Made by a program: the position numbers and the translations under genes
NCBI GenBank assembly: GCA_964609695.1
Contig: CAZSSP010000002.1
Span: 1 to 64,000, forward strand
From: JAGNHS01 sp964609695
Lineage (GTDB): Bacteria > Bdellovibrionota > UBA2428
Reading direction: 5' to 3'
DNA: 64,000 nucleotides
Notes under the pieces: generated by a model
The model's database searches: none
What the model saw: the letters and a program-made list of their open reading frames with translations, nothing else
Told to the model about the DNA's origin: nothing
In this document: positions 44,630-54,394 of the stretch, one piece after another
Numbering within the stretch: position 1 is the stretch's first letter
How the letters are laid out: each line of letters begins with the position of its first letter

Positions 44630-44659
44630 AACAAAAAGATATATTTTATCTAGTTTGTT
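44630..44659. terminator. possible bidirectional terminator between convergent genes
   Basis: AACAAA and GATA (44630-44641) pair with TATC and TTTGTT (44647-44659) around a five-base loop, with a small bulge. It lies between the 43860 gene and typA, overlapping the last codons of typA. The stem is AT-rich and weak. Confidence 0.3.
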
Positions 44660-46502
44660 TTAAGTTACGTTTGCGCAATCGGATGTTCTTGGGAGTGATT
44701 TCAAGCAATTCATCGCCTCGAATCCACTCAAGTCCACCCTCGATAGTAACAACTCGCGGTGGGCTTAGCACCATAGCTTCGTCTTTGTTAACTGTTCGGA
44801 AGTTGGTGAGCTGTTTGGTTCGAACAACGTTAACCCAAAGATCGTTTTCTTTGGCGTTTTCTCCAACAATCATTCCTTCGTAAACTTGAACTGCAGTTCC
44901 GATAAAGAGAACTCCGCGTTCTTGAGTTTTATCAAGTGCATATGTATTGCTCTCGCCATCGCGATCGCTCACTAAGCAACCGTTTTTGCGATGTTCGATT
45001 TCGCCTTTCATCGGCTCATATCCAGCAGATTGAATGTTGAAGAGTCCTTCACCTTTTGTTTCGGTGAGAAATCTTGAGCGAAGACCAATCAAACCACGAG
45101 TTGGGATTAAGAATTCAAGTCGCAAACGATCATCACCAATGGGGATGATGTTTTGTAAAAGTCCCTTTCGCACTTGAAACATTTGAGTGATGCTTCCTTG
45201 AGAGAATACGGGAATGTCGAGAATGGCTAATTCCATTGGTTCTTGAGTCACTCCATCAATTTCTCTTAAGAGAATTTGTGGCATTCCCATCGACATTTCG
45301 TAACCTTCACGGCGCATGGTTTCAGCTAAGATGGCCATTTGAAGTTCGCCTCGCCCCATAAGTTTGAAGCAATCTTGAACGCCATCATCGATTTCTAATT
45401 TCAATGAAGGATTAAGAAGAATTTCTTTTTCAAGTCGTTCTCTCAATTTACGACTAGTGACGTGCTCACCTTCTCGACCAGCAAGAGGAGAGTTGTTGAC
45501 ATACCATTCAACTCGAAGGGTAGGGGGATCAACACGCAATCTTGGAAGGGCGAGAGAAACTGGATCCCACCTTTCTTCTCTGGGCGTTTGGCCAGTGGGC
45601 ATTTCAACTATCGAGTCGCCGAGTGCGCATTCATCCATACCGCCGATAACAGCGATGTCTCCAGCTTTGATTTCATCGACAGGATATTGTTTGAGTCCCC
45701 AATAAGTGAAGAGATGTTGAATTTTAAATTGTTTAGCAACATTTTCTCCGGCTTCGTTTTCTGAAATGACAGACATAAGCTGTCCCTTTTGAAGTTTTCC
45801 AGAATTCAAACGTCCGATGGCTAATCTTCCGAAATAATCAGAGTGAGTGAGGTTGGCGACAAGCATTTGAGCTTTGTCGTGTGTTGGTAATTTTGGAGGA
45901 GGAAGAAGTTCAATAATCTTATCGAAAATTAAACGAATATCCTTTGTGTTCTGCCAATCTTCAAGTTTGGCGAAAGCTTTTCCTTCGCGAGCTACAGCAT
46001 AAACATATTGGAAATCGCACTGCTCGTCGGGAGCGCCAAGTTCAATAAGAAGGTTGAATACAGCGTTGATCACTTCTTGAGGGCGAGCATCTTTGCGGTC
46101 AACTTTGTTGACGAGTACAAAGAACTTGATGCCTTTTTGAAGCGCTTTTTGAAGTACGAATCGAGTTTGTGGAAGAGGGCCTTCGGCAGCATCCACGAGA
46201 ACAATGGCTCCGTCGACCATAGAAAGAATACGCTCTACTTCTCCACCAAAGTCAGAGTGTCCTGGCGTATCGACAATGTTAATTTTGTAATCTTTGTAAT
46301 AAATGGCAGTGTTTTTGGCTGCAATAGTGATTCCACGTTCGCGCTCCAAATCCATGGAGTCCATCATTCTTTCAGCCACGTTTTCATGGGAAGCAAAGGT
46401 TCCTGCTTGTTGCAAAAGGGCGTCGACAAGGGTGGTTTTGCCATGGTCGACGTGGGCAATAATGGCAATATTTCGCAATTCTTTGTGCGCTGGGATACTC
46501 AT
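44646..46502 (-). CDS. typA: ribosome-associated GTPase TypA/BipA
   Basis: The product has 618 residues from the ATG at 46502 (MSIPAHKELRN); a TTG four codons upstream is possible. It is an elongation-factor-like GTPase that helps ribosome assembly and stress adaptation. The G domain is clear: IIAHVDHGKTTLV (G1), DTPGHSDFGGEVER (G3) and VNKVDRKDARP (G4). The C-terminal half holds the EF-G-like domains, including GRGELQMAILAETMRREGYE and the late LIPTRGLIGLRSRF. Length is normal. It is transcribed next to a lipoprotein gene 35 bp upstream. Confidence 0.95.
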   Translation of the reverse strand: MSIPAHKELRNIAIIAHVDHGKTTLVDALLQQAGTFASHENVAERMMDSMDLERERGITIAAKNTAIYYKDYKINIVDTPGHSDFGGEVERILSMVDGAIVLVDAAEGPLPQTRFVLQKALQKGIKFFVLVNKVDRKDARPQEVINAVFNLLIELGAPDEQCDFQYVYAVAREGKAFAKLEDWQNTKDIRLIFDKIIELLPPPKLPTHDKAQMLVANLTHSDYFGRLAIGRLNSGKLQKGQLMSVISENEAGENVAKQFKIQHLFTYWGLKQYPVDEIKAGDIAVIGGMDECALGDSIVEMPTGQTPREERWDPVSLALPRLRVDPPTLRVEWYVNNSPLAGREGEHVTSRKLRERLEKEILLNPSLKLEIDDGVQDCFKLMGRGELQMAILAETMRREGYEMSMGMPQILLREIDGVTQEPMELAILDIPVFSQGSITQMFQVRKGLLQNIIPIGDDRLRLEFLIPTRGLIGLRSRFLTETKGEGLFNIQSAGYEPMKGEIEHRKNGCLVSDRDGESNTYALDKTQERGVLFIGTAVQVYEGMIVGENAKENDLWVNVVRTKQLTNFRTVNKDEAMVLSPPRVVTIEGGLEWIRGDELLEITPKNIRLRKRNLKQTR

Positions 46503-46536
46503 AATTTCACTCAATCACTTTATATATTTAGAAACA

Positions 46537-47544
46537 TTAACGGATAATTTCGAAATTTTTAAGCTCCGAAATTCTGACCTGTGGATTTGCTTGGTTTGGA
46601 TCAACAACATTGATCCTGCCTTTTACACGAACATTGATGCTGTTGTGAACCAATTTATTGCGTCCATTGTGATAATTTTTAGAATCTTTGTCCCAAGCGG
46701 CTTGGGCAAGGGCTCTTATTTGAGCAAATAGATCTTGATCATCGAAGTTGACGAGGGTGTATGTGCGTCTGGTAGAGGACTTTTCGTCAAATTGCTCAAC
46801 TGCAAATACGTTAAACGCGACTTGGGGGCTTTTGGGAAAGAGCACAAGCTTTCCTTCGATAGTTCTTTCGACATCGTGTTGGGCTAACAAAGAATCTTCT
46901 TGGACGAGAGCTTGGGGATCGCTTTCTCTGGCTTCCAAGTGGGTAGGGTTGCCTGGCTTTTCCTGAATATCAAACTTTAATCTAATAATATCATTGCGAT
47001 AGAGATTTTCAGAGAGTTGGCTGTTTCTGATAAAAACTGGAATGATTTGGTCTTTATATTCCAAGACTAAGATGTGGCCATGATCGTGCACGGCATGAAC
47101 CAAGAAAAGTGCTTCGTGTTTGTCTTTCAATTCGGCGGGGATTTGAGCTTGGTATTGATAGTGCTCACTAGGGTATTCAGAAGTGTATTTTTTTAGAGTT
47201 TCAATTTCATCGACTGAAATGTGTTTTTGAGGAGCATCCACTTTTAAAAAGTGACCCTTAATTCGAACTTTATCATGGCGAGTGCTCGCAGAAAGTTTTT
47301 GGCGAACATCTTCTTTTCTAGTGACTAGTGAAATGTGAACAAAGTGAAAAAAATCTTTGGGATCTCTTAAGGTAAAAACAACAAGTTTTCGATCGGGTAC
47401 TACAGCGTGAATTTCGCCTTCAAGGCCTTGGCCTTCAAGTTCTTGCGTGACTTTGTCCCAGTCAAAATGAGGCTCTTTGTTTTGAGCAAGACTGCTGCAG
47501 GCGGTGGATAAACTAAGGATAATGGATAGGAAAATTCCAAGCAT
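46537..47544 (-). CDS. lipoprotein with an OB-fold-like repeat
   Basis: The product has 335 residues. The N-terminus MLGIFLSIILSLSTAC ends in a cysteine at the right distance for lipid attachment. Two or three beta-rich segments follow, each of about 90 residues, with patterns such as GLEGEIHAVVPDRKLVVFTL, VRIKGHFLKVDAPQKHISV and NVRVKGRINVVDPNQANPQ. These look like repeated OB-fold or beta-barrel units. Family unknown. Its start is about 90 bp from the next gene upstream on the same strand (a PilZ protein), so a link is possible. It would sit in the periplasm, tethered to a membrane. Confidence 0.62.
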   Translation of the reverse strand: MLGIFLSIILSLSTACSSLAQNKEPHFDWDKVTQELEGQGLEGEIHAVVPDRKLVVFTLRDPKDFFHFVHISLVTRKEDVRQKLSASTRHDKVRIKGHFLKVDAPQKHISVDEIETLKKYTSEYPSEHYQYQAQIPAELKDKHEALFLVHAVHDHGHILVLEYKDQIIPVFIRNSQLSENLYRNDIIRLKFDIQEKPGNPTHLEARESDPQALVQEDSLLAQHDVERTIEGKLVLFPKSPQVAFNVFAVEQFDEKSSTRRTYTLVNFDDQDLFAQIRALAQAAWDKDSKNYHNGRNKLVHNSINVRVKGRINVVDPNQANPQVRISELKNFEIIR

Positions 47545-47632
47545 GGAACTCTTTTAGTCGAAGGAGTCTTGGGAAGACAAATCGCCAAAGCGCGACTTAT
47601 GGCGCAGTGAACTAAGCTCTAACTATTATTTC

Positions 47633-48082
47633 TCAAAAGTAGAGAATGGGTTTGTCGCCGCGATCTTCTTTGGCATTTTTTGAGAAGCATTCAATGAAAT
47701 CCACAAATTTCTCGACGGCTTCATAACTCTGAGTGCTTTTGTCGAACTCACAACCATATTGATACTCAGCTCCAGTGAAGCCTTGCATTTTTTGAGTTCG
47801 GATAACTTTAACTTTGCAGTCAAGATAGCTTTTGTTTGAGAAATAAAATCGGATATCAAGTTCTTCGTCGGGAGCAAACAAACTTTCAGAAGATGACATT
47901 CTAAAACTTATTCCTGACTTTGAAATATCAGCAAGCTCCATGGATCGCATACCCAGTTTTTGAACTACAGTGTAACAACCTAGAATTTTATTAAAAAGAT
48001 ATCGTTCGTATTCACGACGAATGGTTTCTTGTTTTTCTTCACGCTTATCTTGGAGTTTGATTAAGTTGTCATCGTTGCCCAT
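47633..48082 (-). CDS. PilZ-domain protein
   Basis: I use the ATG at 48082 (149 residues) because a GGAGG site lies 4 nt upstream; the longer frame to 48133 lacks one. After a charged N-terminus the PilZ motifs appear: TIRREYERYLF (about 20, Arg residues for cyclic di-GMP) and LADISKSGISFRM (about 49, DxSxxG). A beta barrel follows with LDCKVKVIRTQ and YQYGCEFDKS. It is a second PilZ protein in this window. The target is unknown; cyclic di-GMP binding is likely but not certain, because the Arg motif is spaced slightly differently. Confidence 0.78.
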   Translation of the reverse strand: MGNDDNLIKLQDKREEKQETIRREYERYLFNKILGCYTVVQKLGMRSMELADISKSGISFRMSSSESLFAPDEELDIRFYFSNKSYLDCKVKVIRTQKMQGFTGAEYQYGCEFDKSTQSYEAVEKFVDFIECFSKNAKEDRGDKPILYF

Positions 48083-48086
48083 TTTT

Positions 48087-48091
48087 CCTCC
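48087..48091 (-). promoter_or_regulatory. ribosome-binding site that sets the PilZ start
   Basis: GGAGG on the minus strand lies 4 nt before the ATG at 48082. It supports the shorter protein over the longer open frame. Confidence 0.6.
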
Positions 48092-48185
48092 GACTTTATT
48101 AAGTTCGGAAGCTTCGATTAAAAACTTAACCAAATATTAAAAATTCGCAGTGAAAATTATCGATCAACGTCAAAGCATTGGCGAA

Positions 48186-49202
48186 TTATAATAAATCTAA
48201 AGAATTCAAACCCCAGATGTTCTTAGAAGCCGCTCTATGAGTTTCATCGCCAATAAAATGGATGCCGTTATGATCATCTTTAAAAACCCAATGTAGGCCT
48301 AGTGTGTGCCCTAGGAGATGTGGATTGTGGACTAGGGTTTCATGTTGAAAGGGTTCTTGAGCTTCGTCAAGTTGAGCCTTTAGGGATCGCTTTAAAGATT
48401 TATGAAATGAAGTGAGCTCCTTAGGATTTTGTACAATTTCATCGGGCAAATAAGTGATTGTTGAAATGTGAAAGCCTTTATCGTCTTGGTGAATCGCGCC
48501 GAGGCTTAAATAATATTTTTTATCGTGTTTAACGGGAAGTCCCCAAAGATGCTTTTCGGGAAAAGCTTCTACAAATGTGGGCGCTTTGGGAAAAGTCCAT
48601 GTGAGTGCGATGCCACCGAGAAATTCACGTGTGTCGTCGTTAAAATTTGGATTGGCTTGCAAAAACTCTTGAGATTCAATTTTTCCAAAAGCATTTTGAA
48701 AAGCTCTAATTCCTGCACCCCAGATGATTTTAGGAGTTATGATTTCTTCTTTAGGTGTGTGTAAAGTCCATTTGTCTTCACTTTTGACAAGAGAACTTAC
48801 GGGTGAGGAATAAGTGATTTTTGAATTTAACTGAGAAATAAGTTCCTTATTCCAGAGAGCAATTTTTTTGGGTCCTTGAAAATAGAATTTCCATTGAGGG
48901 AGTTCTTGGCTCCACTCAGCATCTTTCCAGTCGACATTCTCCGGACTCACCCATTGACGTTCCCAGCGAATCAGCGGACTTTCGAGAGTGGGCGAGGGCG
49001 CCAATAAAGTGCTCGTAAGATTAGCATCTACAATGTGAAGGGCGGCTTCAGAAGCTCGTCCCAGATGAGTGTGTTCGGATTCAAGAAAAAGGCAGGATTC
49101 GTTGGATTCAAGAGCCAATGAGGCCAGGCCGCATGGGCCCATTCCTACGTAGACTGCGGGAGCTTCTCGAATACTAACTTCATTGTTTTTTTGTTTTTTC
49201 AC
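48186..49202 (-). CDS. FAD/NAD(P)-binding oxidoreductase-like protein
   Basis: The product has 338 residues from a GTG start that overlaps the stop of the upstream gene (GTGA). The N-terminal Rossmann motif reads VYVGMGPCGLASLAL (about 18-32), followed by an acidic strand end (FLESEH) as in FAD-binding amine oxidase and lycopene-cyclase-like folds. The later KIIWGAGIRAF (about 158) and the C-terminal HFIGDETHR fit the second nucleotide-binding region of such proteins. The substrate is unknown. Because it is translationally coupled to the GYF-domain gene, both may serve one process. There is no signal peptide, so it works in the cytoplasm. Confidence 0.68.
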   Translation of the reverse strand: MKKQKNNEVSIREAPAVYVGMGPCGLASLALESNESCLFLESEHTHLGRASEAALHIVDANLTSTLLAPSPTLESPLIRWERQWVSPENVDWKDAEWSQELPQWKFYFQGPKKIALWNKELISQLNSKITYSSPVSSLVKSEDKWTLHTPKEEIITPKIIWGAGIRAFQNAFGKIESQEFLQANPNFNDDTREFLGGIALTWTFPKAPTFVEAFPEKHLWGLPVKHDKKYYLSLGAIHQDDKGFHISTITYLPDEIVQNPKELTSFHKSLKRSLKAQLDEAQEPFQHETLVHNPHLLGHTLGLHWVFKDDHNGIHFIGDETHRAASKNIWGLNSLDLL

Positions 49203-50617
49203 CAGGTCTCCAAAAGTTGTTTTTTCACAATGTCTTTATCAATTTGAATGCTTAAAGATTCATTTTCAATGGTAGAAGATTGGAAGGCTTTTTGAAATTC
49301 ATTTTGATTGTTTTGAATTCTTGTTAAAAGTTCGGTCACAGTTTTTTGTGAAATTGCTTTTTTGTTAAGACCCAAATGCTTGTCTTTGTAGGAACTAGCT
49401 AATGAACTTATGTCTTGAAGCAATTGATAGATAGCTTGTTGGAGCACAGGGTAAAACATGGGGCCAGAAAGTATTTTTTCTTGATCTTGTGTGGCTTTAT
49501 TTAAAGTGTTTTCCCAATGATCTGCTTTTTCAGCCCATACAGCTTTTGTTTTTGCTGATTTTTCCATTTGAGCATCTATGCTTTTAATCTGTTCGAGGGC
49601 TTGGCCAATTTCTGAATATTTTTTGTTTAAACTATCTTTTTCTTTTTGTGCGAGTTCTCGTCTTTCGGAGAATAGAGTTTTTTCAATTTCAACGAGTCGG
49701 GGCTGTGTAGGCCAGTGCTCAATTTCAAAGGAGGCTTCACCTAAAAAATTCCCTTCAAAGGCCAAGAGCAATCTGTATCGACCAGGGGTGAGGTTTTGAG
49801 CTTTGTTTTGAAGGGGGCCTATGACAAAAAAACCATCTTGAACAGCCACTTTAAAAAGATGAACAAATGGAACTGGCATAATGGTCTTAGTGGTGTCTGG
49901 AAACAATGCAGCCTTAATTGTGTCGTATGGGAGAAGGGGAGAAAGTGCACCATGAATAATAGGGAAGTCTCCACTGAATTTATCTGAGTTCAGCATAAAT
50001 GATGGGCCTTGAACGGTGCTTTCAAGTCTAAAGTTTCTGAGTTTTTCCCAATCACTGCTTGGACCTTTTTTAATTTCGCCTTGATCTTCAGTATTTGAAT
50101 TGCTTTCGGTGTCGTTTGATTGAAGGTTTTTTTGAAGAACAGCTCTATTGTCGTAAAAAGCAAAAAACAATGCGGCTACAGCTAAGGCCCCCACAAGAAT
50201 TTTAATCATTCCTAAATTTGATTTTTTCTTAATGAGATTTTCTTGGCTTTGTTTTTGAAGATTTTCAATTTCCGCTATAGTTTCTTCGGGGCTTTTTGCT
50301 TCGGGAACTTCGGAGACTGCGCTTTCGTTTGCGCTCTGAGACGTTGGATTGATGGTTTCCTGGACTTCAGGAATTTTTTCGGCTGGGGCAGCTGTCTCTA
50401 AAGAAACTTCGGGCTTAGTTGCGCCAACGCTTTCTAAAAGCACAGGGGTATCTTTAATAAGGGCCCAGTCCGACATGCCTTCAGTGTAGACATAAGCCTC
50501 AAATCCAAATTCTTGAGATTTAATTTTTTGGCTGAGTTCGGCTTCATTAAATGGACCTTGTTCACGTTCTTTGTCGTAAACAAACCATTGTCGCGTTGGG
50601 TTACTTTCCATGCGCAT
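49199..50617 (-). CDS. GYF_2-domain membrane protein
   Basis: The product has 472 residues starting at one of two close ATGs (50617 or 50611). The N-terminal 60 residues form a GYF_2 (DUF4339-type) domain: QWFVYDKEREQGPFNEAEL and EGMSDWALIKDTP. Then come a Glu/Pro-rich linker, a membrane helix (about 140-160, KILVGALAVAALFFAFY), and a periplasmic part. The last 150 residues are a coiled coil (EKTLFSERRELAQKEKDSL and after). GYF_2 domains usually recruit other proteins. It may connect a cytoplasmic partner, perhaps the coupled FAD-like protein, with the periplasm. Confidence 0.72.
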   Translation of the reverse strand: MRMESNPTRQWFVYDKEREQGPFNEAELSQKIKSQEFGFEAYVYTEGMSDWALIKDTPVLLESVGATKPEVSLETAAPAEKIPEVQETINPTSQSANESAVSEVPEAKSPEETIAEIENLQKQSQENLIKKKSNLGMIKILVGALAVAALFFAFYDNRAVLQKNLQSNDTESNSNTEDQGEIKKGPSSDWEKLRNFRLESTVQGPSFMLNSDKFSGDFPIIHGALSPLLPYDTIKAALFPDTTKTIMPVPFVHLFKVAVQDGFFVIGPLQNKAQNLTPGRYRLLLAFEGNFLGEASFEIEHWPTQPRLVEIEKTLFSERRELAQKEKDSLNKKYSEIGQALEQIKSIDAQMEKSAKTKAVWAEKADHWENTLNKATQDQEKILSGPMFYPVLQQAIYQLLQDISSLASSYKDKHLGLNKKAISQKTVTELLTRIQNNQNEFQKAFQSSTIENESLSIQIDKDIVKKQLLETW

Positions 50618-50722
50618 CACTATAAAGCTTGCTCTAAAAAATGGAAAGTCCTGAATAAAAACAGCTTAAAAGTGTGTCGCTAAGAGCCGAAATCTGTGAC
50701 TTTAGAGCTATTCTTTTCGAAG

Positions 50723-50851
50723 TCAATGAGCAAAAAAGCTTCGCCCACCAGAATTGTTAAGATAACGCCCTTTTAAGCAAAGCGTATCGTTTTCACGAAT
50801 GCCTTGAGCTGCTGCTTCAGCATCGGGTGTGGTCAATACAACTGGACTCAA
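50723..50851 (-). CDS. possible 42-residue small protein or gene remnant
   Basis: A TTG-started frame of 42 codons ends in TGA at 50723. It has a protein-like composition (segments PDAEAAAQGIRENDTLCLKG and RYLNNSGGRSFFAH), unlike the AT-rich non-coding DNA around it. A GGAG lies 13 nt upstream, which is rather far. It sits alone in a 267-bp intergenic region between divergent genes. It may be a true small protein or the leftover end of a longer gene. No family is recognised. Confidence 0.35.
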   Translation of the reverse strand: MSPVVLTTPDAEAAAQGIRENDTLCLKGRYLNNSGGRSFFAH

Positions 50852-50887
50852 AAAATAAAATTAACTCCAAATTAATATTCGATCAAT

Positions 50888-53263
50888 TTGACGAGTGTTG
50901 GGTTACGTAAAGAATGTTTTAGCCTATGCCGAAAACTAGATGTGCCTAGCTATAATTTTAAGCTTTATTTGAGGGTTTTGTTTTTGGGCATTTTTCTAAT
51001 TTTTTTAAAAGAATTGTCGGCATCACCCCTGTCTTGGGTGTCTGATAAAGCCGAAGATATTGATTTCAGCGAAACTCAAAGAGTTGATCTTTTAAAGGGA
51101 GATCCAATTTTTGGCGCCGTGGCCTCGATCGCGGCTGGAAGATCTCCAAGCCCTGATTCTAAGTTTGCCATTCGAAAAGAACATTGGCGAATTAATCCCA
51201 GCATTAATTTAACTTCAGTTTTGAACGATATCACGAGTGCAACACTCCCTGTGGGAATCAGTGTGGATGTTGAGAGGGGTGTGAGTTTTTATCGAAGATA
51301 TGAGCCTCAATTTTTGAAATCAATTTTGGATTGGCCGCTCAATCCCCTAACACATTTACCAAAATCAGGATTTGATGTGAGAGAAAAAATTCCAGTGGGA
51401 ACCATTGTGCATATTCCAGCTCGAACTAGAGTCTCTCTTGGTAAGGGATACACTCTATCGATGCTTTCAAGTGTACTAAAGGACACTTTAGATATTGTGA
51501 CATTATCTGATGTCATAAGTGCTTCAGCGAGTATCAGTATGGATGCTAAATACGACATGCTGATAAGTCGTAGTCCCGAGTCTCCTAATATGGCTCGTGT
51601 GCAATTGATTGCGGCTAAAGAAGATTCCGTCAATTTTGGTATTAGTACCGGGTTGAAACTTTTACTTACAGATGAAGAATCTTATACGACTACAGGTAAT
51701 AAATATGGAGATAAAGCTTCTAAAAAAGCTTTATCAAAAATCACATCTAAAGTTACTGGAAAACTTCTGGGTCAACCTCTTCAGTTAGATTTTGCTAGAA
51801 GTGGAGATGGGGTTCAGACAATTTTTGATTATAGTTACGATTTGAGTAAACCCGATTCTCAAAGAGCTTTAACTGATGCTCTTAAGGGTGCAGGTCCTAT
51901 GGTTGATTTAAAGGTGATGAGAAAAGTTTCGGCAACTGGCTCGTCGTCTCTTATCGAGGATATATTCTCACCTGGATTTGAGTCTTCAAAACTTCTATCT
52001 CAAGATCCTAACTCCGGTGTTGTGCAAAATGTAACAATGTCGTCTGAGCGATCCTATAAGGATTCCGGCTGGAGGGTAGGTATTAATGCTTTGTTTAAAT
52101 TGGGTTCTTTTAATAGCCAATCAAATTCAGTGACTCATTCCGAGGGGCAGTCGCAATTAGTGATATCGGAACAAGCCCGAAAAGATTCTCAGGGCCCATT
52201 TGGAATTAGGCGTGAATCTTCTGTCGAAGATCTTAGCACTCATGTGGGTTTTGATCCCAGCGGTCGTCTTATAGATAGTTATGCCGAAACTATATATAAA
52301 TTCGATTACAGCGACAAAAACTTTAACACAGATAGTGTGCACCGAATGACTGCAGCCCTACGTTCTAAATTGGGACCCGATATTATAAGTTACTACAATG
52401 AATTTCCCCGAGAGGGAGTGACCCAAACAGGTTTAGCGGAAATGCTGGATCGTTTACGTTTAAGTACAAGCCCTGGACCCGGACAATTTCATAAGGGCCA
52501 ATTTCAATTAGAATTTAGAATTTCTCCAACTTATTTATTTTTAACTCGATGGGAACTTAAAAGAGGCGCAGTCCAAAACGGTTATATAACTCAAGCACAA
52601 CAACTGGAATATATTTCAAGATGGGTGGCGCATCGCTTGAAAATTATGGCTTCGCGTTTGGGTGTTGAGGGCCTTTTAACAATGAGTGATCGTTGTGTGT
52701 TGGCGCTTTCAAATCATTTGGCAATGTATTTTCTGTTAAAACACACTGAGGCTCCTTATTTAGATCCAGGTCTTGAAACCTATAGTAGAGGAATGCCTTG
52801 GGGGTGCAAGGAAACTTATCTGCAGTTAGCCTTGCCCACTATTATTGACTTTGTAAATGATCGACCAGAGGAGCCTCGATATGGGCCTCGATACTCAATA
52901 GTGGCTCAAGTAGAAGGGAAAAGAAAATCTTTCCAAGAAGGTGAGCCAGACGAAGAGCATTTTGATTCCGTTGGGAGTTATCAATGGGTTAATGCACCCT
53001 TAGCTGAGAGAATTCAAGAAGTGATGGGTTTGCAGGGACAATCGCTTGATCCTTTGGCTGGCATTTCTAATCCTCGAAATAATAACCAACCACTCATTGA
53101 AATAGTTCCCACTCAAAATGTTTTGCCTCCTCAAAGTCATGGAAATCAAAAGGAGGGAATTGAATCCACTTCGAATCAAGTGGATAGAGAATTACAGAAA
53201 AATTCGAGCCCACTAAAATCTGAGGACACTGTCGTTCCAAAAGCTGGGTGGGTTGAGGAATAA
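50888..53263 (+). CDS. large exported protein of unknown function
   Basis: The product has 791 residues if the TTG at 50888 is the start; no ATG gives a better N-terminus and no strong ribosome site is seen. A TTG nearer the hydrophobic part would give a shorter, more usual signal peptide. The signal segment (about 28-45, VLFLGIFLIFLKELSA) leads to a beta-rich body with repeated amphipathic strands and Ser-rich loops. The C-terminal 90 residues are Pro/Asn/Gln-rich and probably disordered. No catalytic motif is recognised. A possible role is a surface or secreted structural protein. Confidence 0.65.
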   Translation: MTSVGLRKECFSLCRKLDVPSYNFKLYLRVLFLGIFLIFLKELSASPLSWVSDKAEDIDFSETQRVDLLKGDPIFGAVASIAAGRSPSPDSKFAIRKEHWRINPSINLTSVLNDITSATLPVGISVDVERGVSFYRRYEPQFLKSILDWPLNPLTHLPKSGFDVREKIPVGTIVHIPARTRVSLGKGYTLSMLSSVLKDTLDIVTLSDVISASASISMDAKYDMLISRSPESPNMARVQLIAAKEDSVNFGISTGLKLLLTDEESYTTTGNKYGDKASKKALSKITSKVTGKLLGQPLQLDFARSGDGVQTIFDYSYDLSKPDSQRALTDALKGAGPMVDLKVMRKVSATGSSSLIEDIFSPGFESSKLLSQDPNSGVVQNVTMSSERSYKDSGWRVGINALFKLGSFNSQSNSVTHSEGQSQLVISEQARKDSQGPFGIRRESSVEDLSTHVGFDPSGRLIDSYAETIYKFDYSDKNFNTDSVHRMTAALRSKLGPDIISYYNEFPREGVTQTGLAEMLDRLRLSTSPGPGQFHKGQFQLEFRISPTYLFLTRWELKRGAVQNGYITQAQQLEYISRWVAHRLKIMASRLGVEGLLTMSDRCVLALSNHLAMYFLLKHTEAPYLDPGLETYSRGMPWGCKETYLQLALPTIIDFVNDRPEEPRYGPRYSIVAQVEGKRKSFQEGEPDEEHFDSVGSYQWVNAPLAERIQEVMGLQGQSLDPLAGISNPRNNNQPLIEIVPTQNVLPPQSHGNQKEGIESTSNQVDRELQKNSSPLKSEDTVVPKAGWVEE

Positions 53264-53365
53264 TTTTCTCTTCTTATCGAGCGATTGCTTGGACTCTTTG
53301 ATCGCCTCAAGGGCAAGATTTGTTACTAAAAATTTTAAATTGGGCTTTTTAAACTAGTAGGATTG

Positions 53366-54394
53366 TCACTCTTTTTTCTCTTTTGCCTTAATGAAGCCAA
53401 GATGAAGAGACGCTTCTAATAGTGCTGGGTCTTGCTTTATGAAGCGGATAAGACTTTGCTCATATTCTTGAACTAATGTATTGCTAATTAAACCACCATG
53501 ATCTTCGCTTCTCATTTGTTTAGGATGGGACCAATAACGAGTGAGCAACCAATTCGTATCAAGATTAGAAAATTTCAAAGCCACTCGATTGTTAAGCATC
53601 CACTCATCGAGGGCAAGTTCTTCATCATAATGATCTCGCACAACTTTTATCATTTGGCTTTCAAGTTGATTCAAATCTCCTTCTAAAGCGTCAATGAGTA
53701 GTCTCACTCGGCGAGGAATTTTATCGCCTGTTGCCTGAGTTCTGTGAGAGGCAATTCGCGAATGCAAAAATTCGTGCAAAATAACTATGCGAGAAGCATG
53801 TTGTGGAATTAAAATCACATGTTGATCTCCGAACGGTCTGTCTATGGCAAATATTATGTCTTTATCTGTTGGGATTGGGGAATGGGGAGCAAAGTATACT
53901 CCGAGCCATGGATTTGCGTTGAATATTTCTTGATAAAATTTTTGAGCATCAGCAATTTTTTTTCTTTGCACAAACGGAGTGTTAAAATATTGCCAAAAAC
54001 TTGGCCAGTTGCTGATAAGTGGTGCTTTCATCATTTCTCGATGAGTCATGTTAGTGTCGCTGAGTAAAACTGTTATTTTGTACTTTGATTTGAGGAGTGT
54101 CAGCATAGCTGCGCTGTCTCGTAAATAAAGTTTTCTCATTTCGATGAGATCAATTTCTGGAGGGTTTTCTATTCGTGATAACTTTTGAAATCGAGGCGTA
54201 TTTGCTGGTCTCGTTAGTTTTTCGACTATACTTCGAGTTATTGGTAAGAAACGCAGAATAGTTCCACAAATGTCTTTGATAGAAGGAGATTCCGAGGCTT
54301 TCGCCCCAGGGACTTGCAACAAAAGGGCACAAAAAACAACAGCAAGTGAAAGTCGACGAAAAATTCTAGTGTCGATATGTTTTAAATTTTTCAT
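53366..54394 (-). CDS. exported HExxH metalloprotease-like protein
   Basis: The product has 342 residues, with a signal peptide (likely cleavage at PGAKA-SE). The centre carries SRIVILHEFLHSRIASH (about 207-223), a HExxH zinc site. A helical acidic segment follows (YDEELALDEWML, about 260), where Glu could be the third ligand as in gluzincins. The rest is helical and not assignable. Zinc protease activity is inferred from the motif alone. It lies between two other exported protein genes and is not in a clear operon. Confidence 0.7.
   Translation of the reverse strand: MKNLKHIDTRIFRRLSLAVVFCALLLQVPGAKASESPSIKDICGTILRFLPITRSIVEKLTRPANTPRFQKLSRIENPPEIDLIEMRKLYLRDSAAMLTLLKSKYKITVLLSDTNMTHREMMKAPLISNWPSFWQYFNTPFVQRKKIADAQKFYQEIFNANPWLGVYFAPHSPIPTDKDIIFAIDRPFGDQHVILIPQHASRIVILHEFLHSRIASHRTQATGDKIPRRVRLLIDALEGDLNQLESQMIKVVRDHYDEELALDEWMLNNRVALKFSNLDTNWLLTRYWSHPKQMRSEDHGGLISNTLVQEYEQSLIRFIKQDPALLEASLHLGFIKAKEKKE

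Noticed and set aside
45457..46731. Several plus-strand open frames of 80-180 codons opposite typA
   Set aside because: They are shadows of the strongly coded typA gene; their products have no domain and no ribosome sites.
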